Origin: Alteromonas macleodii ATCC 27126
GTDB taxonomy: Bacteria; Pseudomonadota; Gammaproteobacteria; Enterobacterales; Alteromonadaceae
Length of the DNA: 64,000 nucleotides
Direction of reading: 5' to 3'
NCBI RefSeq assembly: GCF_000172635.2
Contig: NC_018632.1
Span: 4,154,001 to 4,218,000, forward strand
This document shows positions 1 through 8,366 of this stretch, one piece after another. Positions within the stretch are counted from its first letter, which is position 1. Each line of letters starts with the position of its first letter. The position numbers and the translations under genes are program-made. The notes under the pieces were generated by a model that was not told where the DNA came from, made no database searches, and was given only the letters and a program-made list of their open reading frames with translations.

Positions 1-75
1 ATCGGGGGCTGCTGTGGTATCGGCCCTGAACATATTAAAGCCATTAGCGACGTTTTTGGTCAAGAAAAGTACTAA
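1..75 (+). CDS. Homocysteine S-methyltransferase family protein, C-terminal end only
   Basis: Only the last 24 codons are present; the gene enters from outside the window and stops with TAA at 73-75. The visible peptide begins IGGCCGIGPEHIKAI. The GGCCG segment carries the paired cysteines that bind zinc in the homocysteine S-methyltransferase (MmuM/BhmT/MetH N-terminal) fold, and the following PEHI is also typical. Members transfer a methyl group to homocysteine to make methionine. The end of the protein lies about 14 residues after this motif, so this is a stand-alone short enzyme rather than full-length MetH. The methyl donor cannot be told from this fragment. Confidence 0.7.
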   Translation: MGGCCGIGPEHIKAISDVFGQEKY

Positions 76-91
76 ATAGACGTGGCTAACT

Positions 92-838
92 TTACAGCGC
101 AAAGTCCTGTGTTTCGAAATACAATAATGAGTATAAGTCGCATACTGCAAACGCCGCATTGAGCTGTTCCACACTAGGCACATGCGTTTCCGTTGGTTTT
201 ATCGCTGGTTCGCTACATCCTTTTACGAGTATTAACGCATCATAAGAAGGGCGTGTACCAATACTATGAACGTACAGTTGACTATCGCCAAGCTCAATGA
301 TTGACCATGAATTAGCGCTCGGATCATTAGGGGCATCTACATCGACGTGTTGCCGTTTATACTGTTTTGACACTCGGCGTTTAAACAGCAACTCAACGAA
401 TGTCAGTTTCGATTCACTTAGCCACTGATTACCGCCTCGTTCAAAGTGCCCCTTAAAGAATTCCGCAGGAATAGAAAATTGCTCTCCATTAATGAGCTTA
501 TTTAAATCAAAAATAGCCGGCAACAATGTAACCATGCTGCTCTGAGAAAAAGCGCCAGCGTGATCCAGATCTAAAGACTCAAGAACTAGCGCTTTATATG
601 AACTGTCTATCTTGTAGATAAGTTGATAATCGTGTGGCGAGTAGTATAGCGGCAGATGACTAGCGTAGAGATCGGTACCATCGGAAAACACTACCATTCC
701 GTGAGATCCAACTTTATCGTGATTAGCGTGTGTCGTGGCAACTGGCGCTAACTCGCGGCCGACGACATTCGCACTGGAGGCGGGTGTATTAATGAAAGTC
801 GCGAATATATATAAAGCAGTGAGATAGAAATATTTCAT
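92..838 (-). CDS. Exported protein of unknown function
   Basis: The 248-residue product begins with a signal peptide (hydrophobic residues 4-16, probable cleavage after PASSA near residue 22). The mature part contains HGMVVFSDG and SHLPLYYSPHDYQ around residues 46-74. This looks like a conserved block with several His and Tyr residues, but I cannot name the family. No membrane segment follows the signal, and only two cysteines are visible (in VKGCS and FAVCDL), so a periplasmic location is likely. The gene is divergent from the LysR gene, with about 118 bases between the two starts, so it is the most natural target of that regulator. Its 3' end lies 16 bases from the methyltransferase stop, convergent with it. 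Confidence 0.6.
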   Translation of the reverse strand: MKYFYLTALYIFATFINTPASSANVVGRELAPVATTHANHDKVGSHGMVVFSDGTDLYASHLPLYYSPHDYQLIYKIDSSYKALVLESLDLDHAGAFSQSSMVTLLPAIFDLNKLINGEQFSIPAEFFKGHFERGGNQWLSESKLTFVELLFKRRVSKQYKRQHVDVDAPNDPSANSWSIIELGDSQLYVHSIGTRPSYDALILVKGCSEPAIKPTETHVPSVEQLNAAFAVCDLYSLLYFETQDFAL

Positions 839-956
839 AAGGCGGCAAGTATGTTTGAAAGGCTACTGTGGCAATACTGACATTCAATTTACATACAGTT
901 AAGCTACAATTAAGATTCAATTAATTCCCAATTGGAAGCAATTTAGCGATGCACTC

Positions 957-1859
957 ATGGATATTGAAGACTTAAGAAAATTTATTGTTGTTGCGCAATA
1001 TGAGAACTTGAACAAGGCGTCCCAGCATTTATCAGTGACCACGGGCGCGTTGTCTAAAGTAGTAAAGCGCATAGAGCATAAATTGGAGGTGCAAGTATTT
1101 GACCGAGTAGGTAAACATATTCGACTCAACCAACGGGGTAACAAATTTCTGCTTTATGCCACTCATCTTGTGCACGAAGCCGATCAAGCGCTCAGTGAGT
1201 TTAGAGGAAGTACTGCGGTATACAACGTTACTGTTGCTGGCCCATCGCTATTGCTTCAATACTACTTACCTACGTTGCTTTCCAAGCCCTCTTTTGTACA
1301 AACTCACTTTCACGTAAATGTTAATGCTTGTTGGGAAGGTAAAGCGCTGGATAGTGTGTCAAAAGGGGGAAGCGATCTCGCTATTGCCACCTCTTTTGCG
1401 ATGGAAGAACGAGAGAAAGACCCTTCTCTTCATCATATATCGTTAGGTTCGTCTATATATGTGGTCGCAGCAGCGACAAACCATGCTGCGGTAACCGAAG
1501 CAAACAACGGCGCATTAACAAGTCAAAGTTTGTACGGTTACGCATTCGCCTGCCCTGATGTTTCGCCCTTTTGTGGAATAAAACGCGGCATCGGTTCTGA
1601 TGGATGGAGAGACGACAAAGTGCCCCGCTCAATTCGCTATCGATGTAATGATTTTGGCACGCTGATATCCATTGTTCGACAAGGACTGGCCTTGGCCTAC
1701 GTGCCTGACTTCATAGCAAAAAGCCATAACCTTACTAGCGTCGATGTATTAGGTTATGACTTTTATCATACGGAGCACTTCGAACTTGTTTACAAACCTA
1801 GCATGGCATCGGGATGGCTCAACCGGTTTGTCGACTCAGTTAAAAGCGCTATTTCGTAA
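957..1859 (+). CDS. LysR-family transcriptional regulator
   Basis: At 300 residues this is standard LysR length. Residues 1-60 form the winged helix-turn-helix, with the typical pattern [20 protein letters not shown], then [18 protein letters not shown] and LNQRGNKFL. The remainder is the periplasmic-binding-protein-like effector domain (roughly 90-295). The effector is unknown. The gene lies divergent from the exported protein at 92-838, the classic arrangement for a LysR regulator and its target. Its 3' end overlaps the 3' end of the convergent glutathione transferase gene by 11 bases. The start ATG at 957 is the first that gives the complete helix-turn-helix. Confidence 0.88.
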   Translation: MDIEDLRKFIVVAQYENLNKASQHLSVTTGALSKVVKRIEHKLEVQVFDRVGKHIRLNQRGNKFLLYATHLVHEADQALSEFRGSTAVYNVTVAGPSLLLQYYLPTLLSKPSFVQTHFHVNVNACWEGKALDSVSKGGSDLAIATSFAMEEREKDPSLHHISLGSSIYVVAAATNHAAVTEANNGALTSQSLYGYAFACPDVSPFCGIKRGIGSDGWRDDKVPRSIRYRCNDFGTLISIVRQGLALAYVPDFIAKSHNLTSVDVLGYDFYHTEHFELVYKPSMASGWLNRFVDSVKSAIS

Positions 1860-2508
1860 CAACATTTTTAGCCCCTTTGATCAGTGCTTCTCTGTCAATT
1901 TTATTAGGGACTTCCACTCCACGCCGTGCGGCTGGCCTCGCTTCAATACTGTTTTTCCAACGGGTTAAGTTGTCTAACCCTTCTATGCTTACACCAGACC
2001 ATTCATAGGTACGCACCCAACACCAGTTCGCCATGTCAGCAATACTGTAGTCGTCGACCAAATACTCTCGATTTTCTAGCCTCCCATCAAGCACAGTAAA
2101 TAGGCGGCGTACTTCGTTCTGATAACGTGCTATCGCCACTGGAATTTTTTCTTCTAGGTAGCGGTGGAACACATTAGCTTGGCCCATCATTGGGCCTATG
2201 CCTCCCATCTGAAACATGACCCACTGTAAAACCTGGCTTTTTCGCTTTGCGTCGGAGGGTAAAAACATACCGCTTTTTTCTGCGAGATAAATCATGATAG
2301 CGCCAGACTCAAACACGATGTGACCGTCGGCTTCTCTATCCACAATTACAGGAATGCGGCCATTGGGGTTCATTGCCAAAAATTCAGGAGTTTTCTGCTC
2401 TCCCTTCATCAGGTTTACGGCATGGGCGGTGTATTCAAGCCCCATTTCTTCAAGCGCTACCGACGCTTTCCAACCGTTCGGTGTGGCTGCGGTGTATAAA
2501 TCTATCAT
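1849..2508 (-). CDS. Glutathione S-transferase, Nu class (YfcG/YghU-like)
   Basis: This 219-residue protein has an N-terminal thioredoxin-like domain (1-80) with [18 protein letters not shown], the cis-proline block GRIPVIVD, and ESGAI, which binds the glutathione gamma-glutamyl group. The all-helical domain contains [16 protein letters not shown] and SIADMANW. These motifs resemble E. coli YfcG closely by eye, an enzyme with glutathione-dependent disulfide-bond reductase activity and little classical transferase activity. Its ATG overlaps the stop of the preceding GST by one base (TAATG), so the two are probably translationally coupled. The physiological substrate is unknown. Confidence 0.85.
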   Translation of the reverse strand: MIDLYTAATPNGWKASVALEEMGLEYTAHAVNLMKGEQKTPEFLAMNPNGRIPVIVDREADGHIVFESGAIMIYLAEKSGMFLPSDAKRKSQVLQWVMFQMGGIGPMMGQANVFHRYLEEKIPVAIARYQNEVRRLFTVLDGRLENREYLVDDYSIADMANWCWVRTYEWSGVSIEGLDNLTRWKNSIEARPAARRGVEVPNKIDREALIKGAKNVVTK

Positions 2509-3116
2509 TAGGCTTTTGCACTCTCTCTGTTACTTACCGCCTCATACCAGCGCGCCAGATTGACATGCTCGTCAGTCATACGAATTTTTACCACACGGGC
2601 GAAATCCATAGCGCATAACGCGGTTATATCAGCAATAGAAAAGGTGTCACCAGCAATAAACTCTTTAACACCAAGTCGACGCTCTAAAATGTTCAAATAT
2701 TTCGACGCATTGATACCCGCTTCCTTACCAAATTCAGGAACTGGCGTCATACGATCTTTAAAGTAGCCTGTAGTATGTTGAAAACACATACCAATTTGCA
2801 TCATAAACGCGAACTCTACTTGTCGTTGCCACATAGAAATAGTCGCTTTTTCAACGGGCGTTGTTCCCATTAGCGGTGGCTCTGGCTGCAGTGCTTCAAA
2901 ATACGTACAAATGGCATCGGTTTCGGCAATACAGGTGCCGTCATCAAGCTCTAAAATAGGTATCTTTCCCAGCGGGTTCTTCGCGCGCATTTCCGCAGTT
3001 AGATTTTCACCCTTTTGAATGTCGACCTGAACGTAGTCAACGTCAATGCCCTTCTCAGCCAAAAACATTCGTACTCGACGTGGGTTGGGCGCAGTCTTCG
3101 TTTCGTAGATTTTCAT
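2508..3116 (-). CDS. Glutathione S-transferase family protein
   Basis: This 202-residue cytoplasmic protein has the GST N-terminal fold ([23 protein letters not shown], then [20 protein letters not shown], which contains the cis-Pro and the glutathione-binding Glu/Thr pair). A C-terminal helical domain with the N-capping motif [16 protein letters not shown] follows. It belongs to the broad theta/beta-like group of bacterial GSTs; neither class nor substrate can be assigned from the sequence. It is the first gene of a two-gene unit with the Nu-class enzyme immediately downstream (one-base overlap). The two proteins are only distantly alike, so this is not a recent duplication. Confidence 0.82.
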   Translation of the reverse strand: MKIYETKTAPNPRRVRMFLAEKGIDVDYVQVDIQKGENLTAEMRAKNPLGKIPILELDDGTCIAETDAICTYFEALQPEPPLMGTTPVEKATISMWQRQVEFAFMMQIGMCFQHTTGYFKDRMTPVPEFGKEAGINASKYLNILERRLGVKEFIAGDTFSIADITALCAMDFARVVKIRMTDEHVNLARWYEAVSNRESAKA

Positions 3117-3305
3117 AATGATGATTACGTGCCTTATGGTGATTAGTCAGGAATTGTAATAACCCAAGATTAGTAACTGTGCAGTACGCTTTCAAATCAC
3201 TCTGTATATGACTCATACTATTCAGCGCCTTTATGGTTATACCTCTCTATTTTTCGCAGATAATTAACCAGTTGCAGGTCTTGAACCAGCTCTATCTAGA
3301 TGCTG

Positions 3306-4304
3306 CTACAGCGCTGTGAGTACTTTAAGACGCTTTATTTCATTGTCAGTAAAATGGGCAGATTGATACTCTTGCAGTGCTTTTTCTATTGCGTTTGAAT
3401 CAAGAGATTGCTGAACCAAGTTATCGCGGAATGTTTTGTATTCGGCAATTCTGTTTTGCCACTGAGCTTGTTGTGCCCATGTTTTGGAAAAGCGTTCTGC
3501 AACTTCGCTACCAAATTCAGCCGCCACTGCGTTATAGCGATCGTTAATAGTGCTGTGGTTGTTTTTTATTTCGTTTATTCGATGCATATTAAGCGTGGGC
3601 TGGAAGGCTTCACGTTCGGCGGAGTTTCCCGCTTTAATTGACTCGACGATAAGGGCCTTTCTTTCGTCTCTGGACAAGGTGTTTTCTTGGGCAACACTTA
3701 AACGTGCTAGCGCCGCCTCATCTACCTGCGCTTCTTGACTAAACAGATAGTGGTATTCAGTATTATTAAAGTAAGTTCGCCTAATTTCCTCTCGCTCATC
3801 TAGCTTAAACGACACATCCTGCAAGCTGTGACTGGCAAGGTCGACGTCCAATTCAACCAAAGACAGCGCTACTTTGTAATCGACATACCGGGCAAATAAG
3901 TCGATTGCGTCACCTTGCGTGCTGAGTGTGAATACTTCATGAGCATGGGTTGTGTAGGCAAGTTTCACTGCTTGCGGCACTTCTGAGGTGCGTGCAAATA
4001 CGAAGCGATCGAAAGCGTCTTTGGTCGAGTAATTGAGTTCAAAGGGAATGAGATCAGCTGCAATATCAGTGTCACTATCCCGATGACTACCTACATCAGT
4101 TACTTGATGTACTGCACCGCCTCCTTCTAACTCATATTCTCCGGCTTTCGCTTGTTCACCTAAGGATGAGCGTTGACTGAAAATTTCTGAATTAGAAATT
4201 TGGGATTCAGACGCTAACTGGTTGTAAAGAATAGCACCGAATACTAAGAGGGCGAGCAGCCCTCCTAGTATTGGAAAAACACGGCGTAATTGACGCTTCT
4301 CCAC
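3306..4304 (-). CDS. Lipase chaperone (foldase), LifO family
   Basis: The protein is 332 residues with a GTG start. An N-terminal membrane anchor (about 9-27) is followed by a low-complexity linker and then a long, mostly helical periplasmic domain rich in charged residues. The lipase-specific foldases have this layout: anchored in the inner membrane, they wrap around the secreted lipase while it folds. The segment TKDAFDRFVFARTSE near residues 94-108 corresponds to the family signature RxxFDYxLSALGE but is clearly degenerate. The strongest evidence is context: the GTG overlaps the lipase TAG stop by one base (TAGTG), so lipase and foldase are made together. The gene symbol (lifO/lipB) is left blank because usage varies. 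Confidence 0.82.
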   Translation of the reverse strand: MEKRQLRRVFPILGGLLALLVFGAILYNQLASESQISNSEIFSQRSSLGEQAKAGEYELEGGGAVHQVTDVGSHRDSDTDIAADLIPFELNYSTKDAFDRFVFARTSEVPQAVKLAYTTHAHEVFTLSTQGDAIDLFARYVDYKVALSLVELDVDLASHSLQDVSFKLDEREEIRRTYFNNTEYHYLFSQEAQVDEAALARLSVAQENTLSRDERKALIVESIKAGNSAEREAFQPTLNMHRINEIKNNHSTINDRYNAVAAEFGSEVAERFSKTWAQQAQWQNRIAEYKTFRDNLVQQSLDSNAIEKALQEYQSAHFTDNEIKRLKVLTAL

Positions 4305-5293
4305 TACAGTCCTAAGCCTTTCAGTCGGTTAGCCTGACGAACAAACACGTCAACTGGGTCGGTTTCAAACCAGTGCGTTATGCCAAAGCTCTGGTTGACT
4401 TCATCAAGGTGGTTCATTTTATAGTTGTCTTTAAGTACTTTGCCTAAATGAGAACTACAGGTCGATACTAGCCCATCGTTTGGCTCTTTGAATGCGGTGC
4501 CAGTAATAGCTAAGAATGGATCAACTACATCAAGTGCATTGGTGTAAGTTCTGCCTCCGCTCCACGAGAAATAGTACACGCCATTTTCAGCCAACATTTT
4601 TCCATCGTTGCGGCAGTAGGCAGTAGGCATCCCTTCTGGATATTTTTGATTGAAAGCAACAGAGCCAGACGTAGACAATGAATTAAGCGCAGCGATTGAA
4701 TCTGTAGGTTTGTCTCGCGGATCTGACCCAGAGGCAATCTCGATGATATTGGCGAACGCATTAACTACAACGCCCGCAGCACCCTCGCCCACTGAACCTT
4801 CAGAAAAAGCGTCTCGTAGTTCATCTGCCACTTTGCTTCCCCAGTTTACGCCGGCAACTGAACTTACCGAAGCAACCTTATCTGGGGCAACGCTTGCGGC
4901 GTAACGTGCCGTTGGACCACCGTGACTGTGTCCAATTAAATTCACTTTGTCAGCTCCTGATAGCGCCAGAACTTCATCAATGTAATCGAGTAACTGTTCA
5001 CCGCGGACTTCGGTCGAGTTTGCTGGTGAGACCTCTGCGATATAGACAACAGCGCCGTTTCGGCTAAGTTTGTGCGGTACCTTATAGAAATAATCAACAA
5101 ATAAGATATCTTCGAACCCAAACAGACCGTGAACTAACACAATAGGGTGCTTGGTTTTTGCGTAGGTGCCAGCGTAGGCTTGGCCAGACAAGCCTAATGT
5201 CATACTGAACAAAGCTAATATCACGGCGAATTTACCGAGCCATGTTTTTGTAGAGCGTATTCTTATAGAGCGAAAGTGGTTATATAGTGTCAT
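4304..5293 (-). CDS. Secreted triacylglycerol lipase, foldase-dependent (family I.1/I.2-like)
   Basis: This 329-residue precursor has a Sec signal peptide (hydrophobic 23-36, AYA cleavage near 41). The mature enzyme has the oxyanion-hole block HGLFG (55-59) and the nucleophile elbow GHSHGG (121-126, Ser123). The probable catalytic Asp is Asp273 in PNDGLV and the catalytic His is His295 in NHLDEVN. Cys227 and Cys279 would form the single disulfide of Pseudomonas/Burkholderia-type lipases, and Asp258 and Asp297 fit the calcium site. All active-site elements are intact, so it should be functional. It hydrolyses long-chain triglycerides after folding in the periplasm and type II secretion. Its specific foldase follows with a one-base overlap. 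Confidence 0.9.
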   Translation of the reverse strand: MTLYNHFRSIRIRSTKTWLGKFAVILALFSMTLGLSGQAYAGTYAKTKHPIVLVHGLFGFEDILFVDYFYKVPHKLSRNGAVVYIAEVSPANSTEVRGEQLLDYIDEVLALSGADKVNLIGHSHGGPTARYAASVAPDKVASVSSVAGVNWGSKVADELRDAFSEGSVGEGAAGVVVNAFANIIEIASGSDPRDKPTDSIAALNSLSTSGSVAFNQKYPEGMPTAYCRNDGKMLAENGVYYFSWSGGRTYTNALDVVDPFLAITGTAFKEPNDGLVSTCSSHLGKVLKDNYKMNHLDEVNQSFGITHWFETDPVDVFVRQANRLKGLGL

Positions 5294-5542
5294 CGAGTGT
5301 GTCCCATAATTATGGTTATATGTGGTCTGTGGTCAGACCTTTGTTATAATTATGTAAACACTATGTAAAGATCAACCTTTGTGTGAAATCTTTAATAAAG
5401 GCTTTTACTATGTATAGGTAAATTTTCGACGGAGTTAGTTACTATTAGTCAGTTAATTCAGAAAGATAGCGTCAGGTATGAAGTATGTTAACCCATACCA
5501 TTTGCACTAGACATACAGGACATAAATAACACTTATAGTCGC

Positions 5543-6295
5543 TTATTTATGTTTGGAATATGCTTGAATGTAGTTTACGGCCAGGCTCGAAGTGGTTAGC
5601 CACTCTCCTTTAAGTGGGTTTAGCCTCATACCGACCTGATACTTAAGGGTAAACTCATTTCCAATCCAGCGTTTTAATTCGCCGGGCTTAACAAATTTCT
5701 TCCAGTCATGGGTTCCTATTGGTAAGTAGCGCATTACGTATTCCGCTCCCACTATGGCAACAACATAACTTTTCAGCGTGCGGTTCAGCGTCGCCAAAAT
5801 CAGCAGGCCACCCGGCTTAACCAAACTTGCGCACTCGCGCATAAGCTGCTGCTGGTCAGGCACGTGCTCAACAACTTCGGCGTTAATTACCACATCATAT
5901 TGCCGACCTTCTTCTACTACCTCGCTTGAGAGTTTATGCTGATAGTCTACCTTTACTCCTGTATTTTGAGCATGGCGCTTTGCCACTTCTACGCTCACCG
6001 CACTGGCATCTATTCCCGTAACTTGAGCGCCTAATTTTGCTAGCGGTTCGCTTATTAGCCCACCGCCACTGCCAATATCTATCACCGATAAGGCGGAATA
6101 ATCGGGAGGCAAGTTGCCCTGACCGAAATGATTTTCTATTTGTGCTTTTATAACGTTTAGTCTTGCCCGATTAAAATCCAGCGCGGTTTTGTATTTGCCT
6201 TCTGGGTCCCACCAAGAGTCAGCCAGCGCATCGAAGCGCGCAATCTCTTGTTCAGAAAAGTTACTGTCGCCTGTTTTTTTGCTTTTATCGAGCAC
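5543..6295 (-). CDS. ubiG: Ubiquinone biosynthesis O-methyltransferase UbiG
   Basis: The 250-residue SAM-dependent methyltransferase carries out both O-methylations of the ubiquinone ring. Visible hallmarks are the N-terminal FDALADSWWDPEG, the SAM-binding motif VIDIGSGGGLISEPLAKLG (about 71-89), and the UbiG-specific EVVEHVPDQ, RTLKSYVVAIVGAEYVMRYLP and GTHDWKKFVKP. The last regions lie in the insert by which UbiG contacts membranes. The start is GTG at 6295; an ATG further in would remove conserved residues. The gene stands alone between the lipase and a divergent DUF2237 gene. An imperfect inverted repeat (CATAAATAA / TTATTTATG) spans its stop codon but has no clear T-tract. Confidence 0.95.
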   Translation of the reverse strand: MLDKSKKTGDSNFSEQEIARFDALADSWWDPEGKYKTALDFNRARLNVIKAQIENHFGQGNLPPDYSALSVIDIGSGGGLISEPLAKLGAQVTGIDASAVSVEVAKRHAQNTGVKVDYQHKLSSEVVEEGRQYDVVINAEVVEHVPDQQQLMRECASLVKPGGLLILATLNRTLKSYVVAIVGAEYVMRYLPIGTHDWKKFVKPGELKRWIGNEFTLKYQVGMRLNPLKGEWLTTSSLAVNYIQAYSKHK

Positions 6296-6459
6296 GATTT
6301 TTTACCTTAAAACGTAGTTACCGTAGCGCTTATTGTTGACCCTTGTCGAGCAGGGTCATAAGGTGGATAGATAAGGTTCTATTCATCCTAAATTCGCTAC
6401 TTGGCGATTTGAATAAGACATACCTATTAAACCATACGTTGTAAAAGAGGGTTCTGATT

Positions 6460-6819
6460 TTGGCGAACGCAAAAAATGTTTATGGACGCCCACTCCAGCT
6501 ATGCTGTGGAAATACTGGATTTACTCGAGAAGGATTTTGCTATGTACCAGACGCTGATGTGGGTAATCACAGCGTATGCGCGGTTGTCACTGACGAATTT
6601 CTTCAATTTTCGCTACGACAAGGCAACGACCTCATCACGCCGTGGCCTAGTATGACATTTCCTGGCCTGTTAGCAGGCGACAGATGGTGTTTGTGTGCCG
6701 CTCGCTGGCTACAAGCCTATGAGGCAGGTGTAGCGCCGAAAGTACGCTTGGAAGCCACACATGAAAAAGCGTTAGATATTATTCCACTTTCACTGCTAGA
6801 AGAGTACGCGGCAGATTAA
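6460..6819 (+). CDS. DUF2237 family protein
   Basis: The 119-residue protein matches the DUF2237 family along its full length: NVYGRPLQLCCGNTGFTREG at the start, then VCAVVTDEFLQFS, GNDLITPWP and GDRWCLCAARW. The conserved cysteines (C19, C20, and the CLC pair) and the aromatic residues are in place. The family is small, soluble and of unknown function. The start is TTG at 6460, preceded at a good distance by AAGAGGG (6445-6451); no ATG lies upstream in frame. It faces the aldehyde dehydrogenase gene convergently and has no operon partner here. Confidence 0.82.
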   Translation: MANAKNVYGRPLQLCCGNTGFTREGFCYVPDADVGNHSVCAVVTDEFLQFSLRQGNDLITPWPSMTFPGLLAGDRWCLCAARWLQAYEAGVAPKVRLEATHEKALDIIPLSLLEEYAAD

Positions 6820-6903
6820 TCTAAACCTGCCGCCTCGCCCTCGAATGCTTATATTCGCACTATTGCGCGAACATTGCTTGATTGAGCAGTGAAGTTCAAT
6901 CTA

Positions 6904-8334
6904 CTACTGAGGAGTACGAATTACCATAAGGCGAGTCTCAGACATATCTTCAATCGCATAGCGAATACCTTCGCGCCCTAGACCTGAGTCCTTCACGCCA
7001 CCATAGGGCATGTTGTCCACCCGCCAGCTAGGTACATCTCCAATGACCACACCACCAACGTCAAGCACGTCCCATGCTTTGTGCGCTTTGTATATATCGC
7101 GGGTAAACACACCTGCTTGAAGTCCGTAGCGGCTGTTATTTACTTCTTCAAGCGCTTCGTCATAGTCATCGAATGGCACCAGAATAGATAGAGGGCCAAA
7201 CGCTTCTTCGGCACTGGCATCACAATCCTTTGGTACATTTTCCATTACCGTAGCCTCAAGCATGGCGCCGTCTCGTGTTCCGCCGCATAGAATGGTGGCA
7301 CCTTTCTCTTTTGCTTCTTCAATCCAGCCGTGAAGGCGCTCTGCTTCGCCTTCTGAGATCATAGGGCCAATAAAGGTGTCTTCATTAGACGGGTCGCCAG
7401 ACACTAACGCTTTCACTTTTTCCACATAGCGCGACTTAAACTCATCGTATATTTTGCTATGCACTAAAAGGCGCTGAACACTTATACAACTTTGCCCTGA
7501 TTGATAATAAGCTCCGACAATTACCCGGTCGATGGCGTCTTCAATATCGGCATCTTCATCAACTACGCATGCGGCGTTACCGCCAAGCTCCAATACCACC
7601 GGCTTCTTTCCTGCTTTTGCTTTAAGCGCCCAGCCCACATCAGGTGAACCTGTGAAGCTAAGCAGCTTTAGTCTTTCATCAGTAGTGAATAAGTCAGCGC
7701 CGTCGCGGCTACAAGGTAGAATAGAAAATGCGCCATTGGGTAAGTCGGTTTCAGCTAATACCTCACCAATAATAAGCGCACCAATAGGGGTTCGCGAGGC
7801 AGGCTTAAGTACAAAGGTACAGCCTGCTGCGATTGCAGGAGCCACCTTGTGCGCAGCCAAATTCAGAGGAAAATTAAACGGCGATATAAATGAACATGGA
7901 CCTATAGGGACCTTCTTGGTCATGCCCTGATAACCTTTGGCACGCGCCGAGATTTCTAAATTCACCACCTCGCCGTTAATACGCACTGATTCTTCTGCCG
8001 CTATTTTGAAGGTATCGATAAGGCGGCTGACTTCGCCCTTAGCGTCTTTGATTGGCTTACCAGCCTCTATACAAAGCGCTTGTGCCAACTCATCGGCTCT
8101 TTCGGTAAAGCGCTTCACACAGTGCTCTAGCACCGCTTGTCTTTCGAAAGGAGCCATGGCGGCCATCGCAGGCTGCGCTTCTTCTGCTGCAGCAATGGCC
8201 TTATCGATGGTATCCGCATCGGCCATCGCCACCTTGGTTGCTACCTCTCCGGTGTATTTATTAGTCACGTCCAAGTCGGTATTGGCATAATGTGGCTCAC
8301 TCGCTAAATAATAGGGATAGCTTTCCTTCAACAT
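6904..8334 (-). CDS. NAD(P)-dependent aldehyde dehydrogenase
   Basis: This complete 476-residue ALDH-superfamily enzyme has Asn154 in SPFNFPLN (oxyanion), the cofactor-binding FTGS (227-230), the general base Glu249 in LELGGN, and the nucleophile Cys283 in GQSCISVQR. PYGGVKDSGLGREG lies near the C-terminus. The enzyme oxidises an aldehyde to a carboxylate; the substrate class is not evident, and GAPN-like or succinate-semialdehyde-like branches both look possible. It lies 32 bases downstream of a ThDP-dependent acetolactate-synthase-like gene on the same strand, so the two probably act in one pathway, for example removing the aldehyde that a decarboxylase releases. Confidence 0.9.
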   Translation of the reverse strand: MLKESYPYYLASEPHYANTDLDVTNKYTGEVATKVAMADADTIDKAIAAAEEAQPAMAAMAPFERQAVLEHCVKRFTERADELAQALCIEAGKPIKDAKGEVSRLIDTFKIAAEESVRINGEVVNLEISARAKGYQGMTKKVPIGPCSFISPFNFPLNLAAHKVAPAIAAGCTFVLKPASRTPIGALIIGEVLAETDLPNGAFSILPCSRDGADLFTTDERLKLLSFTGSPDVGWALKAKAGKKPVVLELGGNAACVVDEDADIEDAIDRVIVGAYYQSGQSCISVQRLLVHSKIYDEFKSRYVEKVKALVSGDPSNEDTFIGPMISEGEAERLHGWIEEAKEKGATILCGGTRDGAMLEATVMENVPKDCDASAEEAFGPLSILVPFDDYDEALEEVNNSRYGLQAGVFTRDIYKAHKAWDVLDVGGVVIGDVPSWRVDNMPYGGVKDSGLGREGIRYAIEDMSETRLMVIRTPQ

Positions 8335-8366
8335 TTTTTACTCCTTACCTTTCTGTTACGTTTGGC

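Noticed and set aside
5520-5550. Inverted repeat CATAAATAA / TTATTTATG at the ubiG stop as terminator
   Set aside because: A/T-only stem with a 13-base loop and no T-tract; not stable enough to call.
6804-6829. Hairpin GCGGCAG / CTGCCGC at the end of the DUF2237 gene
   Set aside because: Followed by CTCGCC on the plus strand, with no T-run; could be chance.
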